Assembly: GCA_002841545.1 (NCBI GenBank)
Contig: PGZZ01000002.1
Location: 310,001-374,000, forward strand
Origin: Firmicutes bacterium HGW-Firmicutes-16
Lineage (GTDB): Bacteria > Bacillota > Clostridia > Oscillospirales > Oscillospiraceae
Direction of reading: 5' to 3'
Length of the DNA: 64,000 nt
Within the stretch, counting starts at the first letter, position 1. Each line of letters begins with the position of its first letter. The notes below the pieces were generated by a model. That model made no database searches and was not told the DNA's origin. It saw nothing but the letters and a program-made list of their open reading frames with translations. Shown here piece after piece: positions 9,092 to 18,439 of this stretch. A program made the translations under genes and the position numbers.

Positions 9092-9679
9092 CTATGTAAG
9101 TAAGGATACCAAATATGGCACAAACTTTATTTCAATCAATGTTCCAATTGCCAGAAACGGGACGCAGGCAAGAAACCTTGCATATAGTTTATCTTTTCGG
9201 GGTGCGGAATTGCCGCGGGCAAGATGAAATATCCGCTCGGAACTTTTGAACCCCTCAATCGAAATCACGAAATAGCACGCGAGAGAAAATATTGCCGGAA
9301 CTCCGAGAATCACTGCCGCCATAATTATTCCGTTATCGGGATAAGCGGATATTATGGTAGCCGCAGTACAACTTAGCGCATATCCTCTTATACAGCTCAA
9401 AGCAGGCAGTAAAGCCAGTCCAAGAAAAGAGGTACCGAACAAAAACGCAACCAGTTGAAACCTCGAATAATTGAAAAATAAAATAATGGGACTTGCGGAA
9501 GCAATAACATCTGCTCCTAAATAATCGTTCAGAAATGAATCAAATCCGAAGAAGGAGCCAACGACGCTCCCAGCAAGGCAACCCGCTGAAAAACATAGGA
9601 TAAGAGCCAAAAAATATATTCTACCGTTTTTCTGATACGAGGTTCCTTTATTACCAAGTGAAAGATCCCTTTTTATCAT
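9092..9679 (-). CDS. spoIIM: Stage II sporulation protein M-like membrane protein
   Basis: A 195-residue protein with about five membrane helices. The hydrophobic pattern, length and the conserved-looking segment SCIRGYALSC followed by a glycine/alanine helix fit the SpoIIM family (the engulfment DMP complex with SpoIID and SpoIIP). The position directly before xerD supports this, since spoIIM lies near xerD in many Bacilli and Clostridia. The assignment rests on topology and context more than on an unmistakable motif. A SpoIID-like protein is encoded at 13273-14952, but its domain layout suggests a different role. Confidence 0.55.
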   Translation of the reverse strand: MIKRDLSLGNKGTSYQKNGRIYFLALILCFSAGCLAGSVVGSFFGFDSFLNDYLGADVIASASPIILFFNYSRFQLVAFLFGTSFLGLALLPALSCIRGYALSCTAATIISAYPDNGIIMAAVILGVPAIFSLACYFVISIEGFKSSERIFHLARGNSAPRKDKLYARFLACVPFLAIGTLIEIKFVPYLVSLLT

Positions 9680-9754
9680 TGCCGCACCGCCTCAACACTA
9701 GTGATGGCAGCGCAGGAAATAATAACTCAATTTACATAACACTCTAATGTCGCC

Positions 9755-9783
9755 AATATAATACAAATTCAATCAGTTATCAA
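9755..9783 (-). promoter_or_regulatory. Probable promoter of the spoIIM-like/xerD genes
   Basis: On the minus strand TTGATA (9778-9783) is followed after 17 bases by TATATT (9755-9760). The remaining gene-free stretch 9784-9995 is AT-rich, with no ORF or clear structure. Confidence 0.45.
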
Positions 9784-9995
9784 GTCTTTATGCAAAATAA
9801 AATGATTTTTGTTAATTATGACGAGATATTATGTTAACTGTATTATGTCAACCTGCGATACCGCCCTTCTTAAAACTACGCTAAACGCCATGATTATTAG
9901 CAATATATAGAGTGCTTTTGTTCCAATATGACTATATATAGGTAATCATATTCAAATTATGTAAACTTTTATCGCGTGATTACTATTAGTAATAT

Positions 9996-10421
9996 CTATC
10001 TGCGAAGCTTCGATTTCTTTCTTTTTCTGTGCAATTTTAACACTCCTCCAAAGCAGCCACCCGCAACCGCCGCGATGATTATTCTAATTGTGAGCATCGC
10101 TTCATCGCTGTTTTTCCTGAAAAGCATCGTCCCCAGCAGTATCAGCACAACATAAAACGCGGCTGCAGTAAGCCCCGCGACGACCACTCCCCCGCCCTGC
10201 CGTCCCGCGCAGTATAGTCCGCTCACTGTCGCTCCCAGAATAACAGCCACCAATATGAAAGTATCTCTGAGTGACTCGGGAAGCGCGCCCGTCAGCATCA
10301 GCGCAGCCATAATAAAAATAATCGCCATAGTTATCACCACGCCAAGAAAAGCGCCTCTCACCGAATATCGAATCAGACTTTTCTTATCCGCGCTTCGCTC
10401 GATTTTCTTTGACTTTTTCAT
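9996..10421 (-). CDS. TIGR04086-family membrane protein (YrzE-like)
   Basis: A 141-residue protein with four predicted membrane helices between basic ends (KKSKKIER at the N-terminus, HRKRKKSKLRR at the C-terminus). Length, topology and position next to yajC-tgt-queA match the TIGR04086 family, whose Bacillus member YrzE is encoded beside yrbF (yajC). The function is unknown. A hairpin terminator separates it from yajC, so it may depend on readthrough or its own promoter. Confidence 0.65.
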   Translation of the reverse strand: MKKSKKIERSADKKSLIRYSVRGAFLGVVITMAIIFIMAALMLTGALPESLRDTFILVAVILGATVSGLYCAGRQGGGVVVAGLTAAAFYVVLILLGTMLFRKNSDEAMLTIRIIIAAVAGGCFGGVLKLHRKRKKSKLRR

Positions 10422-10456
10422 TTTAAGCCCTCCGCAAATTGATTTGGAGAAAAAAA

Positions 10457-10498
10457 TCCCCCGCTAAACAAGCCTATCAAAGCTTATTCAGCGGGGAA
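10457..10498 (-). terminator. Intrinsic terminator downstream of yajC
   Basis: A long interrupted stem, with outer pair CCCCGCT/AGCGGGG and inner pair AAGC/GCTT, is followed on the minus strand by ATTTTTTT. Confidence 0.8.
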
Positions 10499-10544
10499 TT
10501 CAACAATTACTATTTTAAATTATTAATCGCAGCTTCAGAACAAT

Positions 10545-10922
10545 TTATTTGTCCTTACGAGAAATTGCCCATTTTGCGAGCTGGATGCGGACTCTGTCGT
10601 CACCGGACTCAATTGTGATGCTGTCGCCTGAGACGCTTACGATTTCGCCCATGATTCCGCCGATTGTGGTGATTTTATCGCCGTTGCCGAGTGAGCTTCT
10701 CATCTCTTCAACTTTTTTCTTCTTCTTGTTTTCCGGTCTTATCATGAAGAAATAGAAAACCGCAAAAAGAACAGCTATTGAAATGACGAACTGAATTGTT
10801 CCGCCGGAACCGCCTGTTGTTCCTGTAGTTCCTGTAGTTCCAAGCGCTGAGCAGCCAGCAAAGGCAAAGATCATCACCGCTGCAGAAGCAATGATTCCAA
10901 TTATTCTCTTTATTGATCTCAT
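10545..10922 (-). CDS. yajC: Preprotein translocase subunit YajC with an extra N-terminal lipoprotein-like signal
   Basis: YajC is a single-pass accessory subunit of the SecDF-YajC complex. The family core is clear: a membrane helix at about residues 43-61, the turn MIRPENKKKKK, then the small soluble domain with GDKITTIGGIMGEIVSV. Unusually, a second hydrophobic segment at residues 7-23 ends in FAGC (Cys24), a lipobox-like site. It is followed by a Gly/Thr linker with GTTGTTGTTGG. The precursor therefore looks like a lipoprotein signal joined to a normal YajC. The context tgt-yajC is the standard Firmicutes order. Confidence 0.9.
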   Translation of the reverse strand: MRSIKRIIGIIASAAVMIFAFAGCSALGTTGTTGTTGGSGGTIQFVISIAVLFAVFYFFMIRPENKKKKKVEEMRSSLGNGDKITTIGGIMGEIVSVSGDSITIESGDDRVRIQLAKWAISRKDK

Positions 10923-10984
10923 TTAGTCGACCTCCTAGATTTGTGATTAGATTATATATGGCAATGTTTTCATTTGCAAGGTTT

Positions 10985-13158
<2,174 letters not shown>

Positions 13159-13186
13159 AAATATAAAAAGCTCCTGTGCTTAAAGA

Positions 13187-13210
13187 AGTGGCGTGATAAA
13201 TCACGCCACT
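13187..13210 (-). terminator. Hairpin terminator between the SpoIID-like gene and queA
   Basis: A perfect 10-bp stem (AGTGGCGTGA) with a TAAA loop is followed on the minus strand by the weak T-run TTCTTTAA. Confidence 0.55.
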
Positions 13211-13272
13211 ATTAGTATTAGCCGTTTTTTGCTATGCGTGTTTTTGTTAAAGCGCTGAGCGACGTTAAAAAT

Positions 13273-14952
13273 TCACACCAATGTCCCCTGCGAAATATTA
13301 ACTCCGGTAAAATAAAACCTTATTATCTGACGGTAATTCAGCCCATAGTTTTTTGCCATTGAGTAAGCCCCGAACTGGCTCATGCCCACATTGTGCCCCC
13401 AGCCGCTGCCGGTTATAACAAAAGCGCCTGTCGCGGATTGTGTAACTGTATAATGCACACTTGGAAGACCTAATACACCGTAGTTCGAATCCTTTGTAAG
13501 TACTTTTTTATTACCGTTTGCATCCGAGAAGGTCATCTTTATAACATTATTCGTGTCGGAATACTCAGGAGTCATACTAACGATATTGCCACCCGAATAA
13601 CCGTATGAAGCAAGCTTTGAGGCAAGCTGCGCTCCTGTGAATTCGTAACTCCAGCTTTTACGGGAATTGAGAGACTGCGGAACAGCGTCCTCATAAGGAT
13701 CTAGCACACCGCGCAGATAAGGCAACGCCGTTAGGAAAATGTTCTCACTGTCCTCCGTTCCCCCGCCGTCGGACGAGAAATAGAACGTGGAACAAACAGA
13801 GCCGTTATACGCCACATATTCACCCACTGTGGCATCGACAGCCGAGTCGGTGGCCGACGTCGCGGAGTTTGTGCCGCGATATACCTGTGATAAATCATCG
13901 TTTGTAAGATCGAAGCCGTAACTTGAAAACTTTCCTACACTCGTCGCAAAATACGATCTCGCGCACAGAGCCTGAGCCTTCAAAGCCTCAGCAGGCCACG
14001 ACGAGGACATCTCATAAGGTAAGACGCCCTTGACGTAATCCTCGATGTTTAAAATGTTGGTAACAGTAAGTTTATCGTTAATATAACGGAAATACTCAAA
14101 GTCGCCGTAATACGCATATCCCTTGAACCATGTGATAGCCTTTGTATTCGCCGCAAGTGGACGCACGGCAAGGTTAGCGTTCGTTCCGCAATCGAATTCG
14201 AAAAGGATTTTCGTAGTATTCGTCTTTGTTACAGCAACGCAGCGACTGCTTCCCGTGAATATGTTACCGGTCACTCCGAGACTAACCCTAGCATTGTTTG
14301 TATCCGCCGCTGACTGATAATTGCCTATCATTGCGTAATACGCACCGTTTATGTATGCCGGAAATCCATCCGCGTACTGCGAAGCGGCGGCTTTCGCGGA
14401 GTCGAAATCAGCGTAGGCATTCGGAAGCTGGATGTTGTAGCAGCCGACCGTTCCTCCTACTACCACGGTGTTGACATTCGGAACCATAGTAAGCGTTGTC
14501 ACATCGGTGCTTCCCAGAGCGTGGAACACTCGAGATGAATCGTAGTATCCGAACTGGTATCCGCTTCCGACCTTATTTTCGAGATTCGCGTATGTAAGGG
14601 CTGTGTTGCGTGAACTGCTGTAATAATAGTTGAGGCCCACGCGGACTGTCTGCTGTTTAATACCGATCGTTGTCCCGTCCGGATCTCCGCTCGGCACAGT
14701 CGGGATTGGCGTAGTTGATTGTCCGATTTGCACGACACCACTGCCCGTAATGGCATATGTACCGCCTGTGACCGAAACTGTTCCGGTATCTCCAACCGCG
14801 TAGGCTGAGCTGATATCCCCGGAAAGAACATTCTGCGAGTCATTGACATATATTGAGTCTGCAGCGTACGCGCCCCCCCCGATGCTAAAAACAGAAAAAC
14901 AGAGAGCTGCCGCAAGCATGAATGACAGAAAAGTATGCATTTTGCGTTTCAT
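13273..14952 (-). CDS. Secreted SpoIID/LytB-domain protein
   Basis: A 559-residue exported protein. Residues 1-30 form a signal peptide ending in GGGAYAADS. A Gly/Ser/Thr-rich region of about 250 residues contains SPOR-like stretches. The C-terminal half is a SpoIID (amidase-enhancer/lytic transglycosylase) domain, with NIEDYVKGVLPYEM, WPAEALKAQALCARSYF, YFSSDGGGTEDSENIF and GSGWGHNVGMSQFGAY. SpoIID domains cut glycan strands lacking stem peptides. The long N-terminal extension and the absence of a membrane anchor are unlike canonical SpoIID, so this may be a vegetative or germination wall enzyme. Codons near the signal cleavage site include a run of eight G (14873-14880). AAAGGAAG precedes the ATG, and a large inverted-repeat element starts just upstream. 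Confidence 0.88.
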   Translation of the reverse strand: MKRKMHTFLSFMLAAALCFSVFSIGGGAYAADSIYVNDSQNVLSGDISSAYAVGDTGTVSVTGGTYAITGSGVVQIGQSTTPIPTVPSGDPDGTTIGIKQQTVRVGLNYYYSSSRNTALTYANLENKVGSGYQFGYYDSSRVFHALGSTDVTTLTMVPNVNTVVVGGTVGCYNIQLPNAYADFDSAKAAASQYADGFPAYINGAYYAMIGNYQSAADTNNARVSLGVTGNIFTGSSRCVAVTKTNTTKILFEFDCGTNANLAVRPLAANTKAITWFKGYAYYGDFEYFRYINDKLTVTNILNIEDYVKGVLPYEMSSSWPAEALKAQALCARSYFATSVGKFSSYGFDLTNDDLSQVYRGTNSATSATDSAVDATVGEYVAYNGSVCSTFYFSSDGGGTEDSENIFLTALPYLRGVLDPYEDAVPQSLNSRKSWSYEFTGAQLASKLASYGYSGGNIVSMTPEYSDTNNVIKMTFSDANGNKKVLTKDSNYGVLGLPSVHYTVTQSATGAFVITGSGWGHNVGMSQFGAYSMAKNYGLNYRQIIRFYFTGVNISQGTLV

Positions 14953-14965
14953 ATGTACTTCCTTT

Positions 14966-15247
14966 CGCTAAAGCTGAGGAGAGCTGAACCCAATACGCCT
15001 CGGCTTTGATAAAATTGTGCCATGCTTCGTTGTCGATCCTCGACATACGCCAGTATGTCTTCGTCCTCCGCCTCGTCTGGCACAATTATTTCTTAAGCGG
15101 AGGTTGCAGAGTTTTTTGCCGATAGTCGCGTCTCAGGCTAGGCCAGACGACATATCCTTGCTGCCGCAAGGCAAGGAGGATAACGCCGCATTGGGCGCAA
15201 ATATCAGCAAAAAACCGTGTCGGGTTCAGCGCTCCTCAGCTTTAGTG
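14966..15247. repeat. ~280-bp nested inverted-repeat element (structured RNA or mobile repeat candidate)
   Basis: The terminal arms 14966-14991 and 15222-15247 are reverse complements over 26 positions with two mismatches. Inside lie at least three more paired segments. TTGTGCCA near 15017 pairs with TGGCACAA near 15080 and encloses GACATAC-gcca-GTATGTC. GTTTTTTGCCGATA near 15110 pairs with a matching segment ending at 15218. A small CCTTGC/GCAAGG hairpin sits near 15155. Together these fold into a multi-branched structure. The element lies directly before the ribosome-binding site of the SpoIID-like gene. The rest of the gap (15248-15478) is AT-rich, with a run of eight C at 15379-15386, and holds no gene. 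Confidence 0.7.
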
Positions 15248-15478
15248 ACAAAAAACCATGGCGCTTATGAAAAATTTTCATGTCGAACATTTATTGACGT
15301 AGCTATTTAACTGTGATAGGATTTTACAAAAATAGTCAACATAACTATATAGAATCCTTTCGTCATTATATTACATAACCCCCCCCTTAATCAAGTATTA
15401 CAGCAAATTTTTGGGATAGTATTATTTATGAGCGATTTGAATATATTTTCTTAAGCCTCATCGAAAGAAGGTAAACCT

Positions 15479-16570
15479 ATGAAAAAGTACAAAGTCGGAA
15501 TAGTCGGCGGAACGGGTATGGTTGGTCAGCGCTATGTTCTTCTTATTGCGGAGCATCCGTGGTTTGAGCTGACTTTAGTTGCAGCGAGCACGCGCAGCGC
15601 AGGTAAAACCTATGAAGATGCCGTTGCAGACCGTTGGGCAATGGAAAAACCGATTCCGGAATGTGCAAAAAAGATGATTGTTCGAGACGCTATAGCCGAT
15701 ATGGCAACAATAGCCTCGGAGGTCGATTTTATATTCTCCGCCGTCGACATGAAAAAAGATGAAATTCGCGAGATGGAGGACGCCTACGCAAAGCTTGAGT
15801 GCCCCGTCGTATCGAACAACAGCGCGCACCGCTGGACGCCCGACGTGCCGATGGTGATACCGGAGATTAACCCCGAGCACATAAAGGTCATCGAAAGTCA
15901 GCGAAAGCGACTCGGTACCAAGCGCGGCTTTATCGCCGCAAAGTCCAACTGCTCTATTCAAAGCTATGTCCCCGCGCTTCATCCCCTGCGCGAGGAATTC
16001 GGCATCAAGGCCGTTCTCGCCTGCACCTATCAGGCAATATCGGGCGCAGGCAAAACCTTTGATCGCTGGCCGGAAATGGTCGACAACTGCATCCCCTACA
16101 TCGGCGGCGAAGAGGAAAAATCCGAGCGTGAACCGATGAAAATTTGGGGCAAGGTCGAAAACGGCGTTATAGTCGAGGCAGCAAAGCCCGCCATAACAGC
16201 TCAGTGCCTACGTGTCGCCTGCTCAGACGGGCATATGGCCGCCGTCTTCGTGAGCTTTGATAAAAAACCTTCCAAGGAAGAAATCCTTGACAGGTGGGCG
16301 AATTTCAAGGGACGCGCTCAGGAGCTAAGCCTCCCCACCGCGCCTAAGCAGTTCCTTCACTATTTCACCGAAGATAATCGTCCGCAGACGAAGCTGGACC
16401 GCGGTCTTGAAAACGGAATGGCCATATCGGTCGGCCGTCTGCGAGAGGATACGCAGTACGATTATAAATTTGTTTGTCTTTCCCACAATACGCTCAGAGG
16501 TGCCGCAGGAGGCGCCGTGGAACTAGCCGAATTACTTTGTGCAGAAGGCTACATCGAAGCAAATCATTAA
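15479..16570 (+). CDS. asd: Aspartate-semialdehyde dehydrogenase
   Basis: Asd reduces aspartyl phosphate to aspartate semialdehyde, the branch point to lysine/diaminopimelate, threonine and methionine. The N-terminal NADPH loop is VGIVGGTGMVGQRY, the catalytic Cys lies in AAKSNCSIQS, and SGAGKTFDRW and the C-terminal LRGAAGGAVELAELL follow. At 363 aa it belongs to the longer archaeal/fungal-like branch, which many Clostridia use. AAGAAGG precedes the ATG. dapA follows after 11 bases and dapB further on, so this is a diaminopimelate operon. Confidence 0.95.
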   Translation: MKKYKVGIVGGTGMVGQRYVLLIAEHPWFELTLVAASTRSAGKTYEDAVADRWAMEKPIPECAKKMIVRDAIADMATIASEVDFIFSAVDMKKDEIREMEDAYAKLECPVVSNNSAHRWTPDVPMVIPEINPEHIKVIESQRKRLGTKRGFIAAKSNCSIQSYVPALHPLREEFGIKAVLACTYQAISGAGKTFDRWPEMVDNCIPYIGGEEEKSEREPMKIWGKVENGVIVEAAKPAITAQCLRVACSDGHMAAVFVSFDKKPSKEEILDRWANFKGRAQELSLPTAPKQFLHYFTEDNRPQTKLDRGLENGMAISVGRLREDTQYDYKFVCLSHNTLRGAAGGAVELAELLCAEGYIEANH

Positions 16571-16581
16571 GGAGGGTCTAT

Positions 16582-17472
16582 ATGAAAACACCTATTTTTA
16601 CAGGCGCTGCAACAGCAATCGTCACCCCGTTCCGCGACGACAAAATTGATTTCGATAAGATGGCGGGACTCATCGATATGCAGTATAACGGCGGAATCTC
16701 CGCAATCATCGTCTGCGGTACGACTGGCGAAAACGCAACCCAGCCAATAACCGAGCATGAGGAACTAGTTAATTTTTGCGTTAAAAAGAACGCAGGGCGC
16801 ATGAAAATCGTCGCAGGTGTAGGTTCAAACGACACAATGACCAGTGTGCGTCTTGCCAGCAGCGCAAAAGCTTCCGGAGCGGACGGAATCCTAATGGTCA
16901 CCCCATATTACAATAAGACCACTCAGCGCGGACTTGTCCAGCACTTTTCCACTGTCGCGGATCGCGTTGATATTCCGATGATTCTTTATAATGTTCCGGC
17001 AAGGACCGGTATCGGCCTTACGGCAGATACCTATAAAATACTTTCTAAGCACCCCAATATCAACGGTATTAAAGAAGCGTCCGGCGATTTCAGCCTTTTT
17101 GCCCGCACACGCGCTCTCTGCGGTGACGATCTTTACGTCTGGAGCGGAAACGACGACAACACAGTTCCGATGATGGCTATGGGCGCACTGGGCGTCATCT
17201 CAGTTGCTTCAAACATCGTTCCCGAAGCCGTGACCGAGCTCTGCAAGCTTTGTCTCGATAAGGACTTTGATGCGGCGACAAAGCTCTATTTCAAATATGC
17301 AGAGCTCTTTGAGAGGCTCTTTATCGAGGTTAACCCCATTCCGGTTAAGACCGCGATGAATCTGATGGGCATGGATGTCGGCAAGCTTCGTCTCCCTCTC
17401 GTTGATATGGCTCCTGATACTCTCGAAAAACTCAAGGTCAGTCTTACAAACGTTGGGCTCAAGCTTAAATAA
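16582..17472 (+). CDS. dapA: 4-hydroxy-tetrahydrodipicolinate synthase
   Basis: DapA condenses pyruvate with aspartate semialdehyde in the first dedicated step of lysine/diaminopimelate synthesis. The Schiff-base lysine is in GIKEASGDFS, with the Tyr of the catalytic triad in YNVPARTGIGL and the substrate loop in CGTTGENATQP. The start is the ATG at 16582, with AAGGAGG eight bases upstream, giving 296 aa. A longer upstream start would overlap asd by about 100 bases and has no ribosome-binding site. Confidence 0.96.
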   Translation: MKTPIFTGAATAIVTPFRDDKIDFDKMAGLIDMQYNGGISAIIVCGTTGENATQPITEHEELVNFCVKKNAGRMKIVAGVGSNDTMTSVRLASSAKASGADGILMVTPYYNKTTQRGLVQHFSTVADRVDIPMILYNVPARTGIGLTADTYKILSKHPNINGIKEASGDFSLFARTRALCGDDLYVWSGNDDNTVPMMAMGALGVISVASNIVPEAVTELCKLCLDKDFDAATKLYFKYAELFERLFIEVNPIPVKTAMNLMGMDVGKLRLPLVDMAPDTLEKLKVSLTNVGLKLK

Positions 17473-17490
17473 TTAGATAAGAATACACAT

Positions 17491-17515
17491 AGGGGCGGCG
17501 TTGTTCGCCCCTTTT
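17491..17515 (+). terminator. Weak hairpin between dapA and dapB
   Basis: A 7-bp stem AGGGGCG/CGCCCCT is followed by TTTT. It is probably a partial terminator or processing stem, since dapB follows 30 bases later with no obvious promoter of its own. Confidence 0.45.
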
Positions 17516-17544
17516 AGCGAGGTAATAAAAACGGAGGAAATCTC

Positions 17545-18318
17545 ATGCCAAAGATAATCATTTCCGGCTGCAACGGTAAAATGGGTCAGAATATTACGCG
17601 CCTGTGTTCCGGAAGAGAAGATATCACAATAGCCGCGGGTTTCGATATTAATCCCGTTAAGCTTTCTACCTATCCTGTTTATGCAGATCCGATGGAATAC
17701 AGCGGAGAAGCTGACGTCATAATTGATTTTTCCAACCCATCAACACTAACCAGCCTGCTCGATTATTGCACAGTTAAGAAAGTGCCGTGCATATTATGCA
17801 CTACTGGTTATTCAGAAAGTCAATTGGTGCAGATTCTGCACACTTCAAAATCTGTTCCGGTCTTCAGATCTGGCAACATGTCTCTTGGTATAAATCTTCT
17901 GACTGCACTTATAAAGAAAGCGGCAACTGTTTTGGGTGACAACTTTGATGTGGAGATCGTCGAGCGTCATCACCGTACGAAGGTTGATGCGCCGAGCGGA
18001 ACAGCCATCATGCTTGCGGATGCCGCCGCCTCCGCCCTCCCCCATGATTCTGAATACATCTACGACCGCCAGAGCGTCAGACAGAAACGAGGCAAGAACG
18101 AAATCGGAATTTCTTCCGTTCGCGGTGGAACTATCGTAGGTGAACACGAGGTAATTTTTGCTGGAACCGATGAAGTCATTGAGTTTAAACACACCGCCTA
18201 TTCAAGGGACGTTTTTGCAAACGGCGCCCTCTCCGCCGCAGTTTTTCTTTCTAAAGTAAAAGCTCCAGGCATGTATGACATGAACGATGTTCTTTCAAGC
18301 ATACTCAAAGATATATAA
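17545..18318 (+). CDS. dapB: 4-hydroxy-tetrahydrodipicolinate reductase
   Basis: DapB reduces the DapA product with NAD(P)H to tetrahydrodipicolinate. Visible features are the dinucleotide loop IISGCNGKMGQ, the catalytic motif ERHHRTKVDAPSGTA and the C-terminal EFKHTAYSRDVFANGA. Length is 257 aa, normal for the family. It is the last gene of asd-dapA-dapB and is followed by a strong terminator. Confidence 0.96.
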   Translation: MPKIIISGCNGKMGQNITRLCSGREDITIAAGFDINPVKLSTYPVYADPMEYSGEADVIIDFSNPSTLTSLLDYCTVKKVPCILCTTGYSESQLVQILHTSKSVPVFRSGNMSLGINLLTALIKKAATVLGDNFDVEIVERHHRTKVDAPSGTAIMLADAAASALPHDSEYIYDRQSVRQKRGKNEIGISSVRGGTIVGEHEVIFAGTDEVIEFKHTAYSRDVFANGALSAAVFLSKVKAPGMYDMNDVLSSILKDI

Positions 18319-18331
18319 TTAATATTGGTTT

Positions 18332-18365
18332 AAGAAAGCGCGCAGCATATGCTGCGCGCTTTCTT
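18332..18365 (+). terminator. Intrinsic terminator after dapB
   Basis: A perfect palindrome of 34 bases, with arms AAGAAAGCGCGCAGCAT and the matching complement. It closes the asd-dapA-dapB operon. Confidence 0.8.
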
Positions 18366-18393
18366 GCCAATTTGTAACAAGGCATTACAAATC

Positions 18394-18422
18394 TTGACAG
18401 AATAAAACAAATTTGATATTCT
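18394..18422 (+). promoter_or_regulatory. Promoter of the SLH-SGNH gene
   Basis: TTGACA (18394-18399), a 17-base spacer, then TATTCT (18417-18422). Transcription should start near 18429, so the ATG at 18413 cannot be the translation start of this gene. Confidence 0.65.
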
Positions 18423-18439
18423 TTTTTATAGTAAAGAGG

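Noticed and set aside
15248-15478. Possible lysine riboswitch upstream of asd
   Set aside because: The stretch is AT-rich and lacks the multi-helix junction and conserved core; no terminator hairpin is visible before asd.
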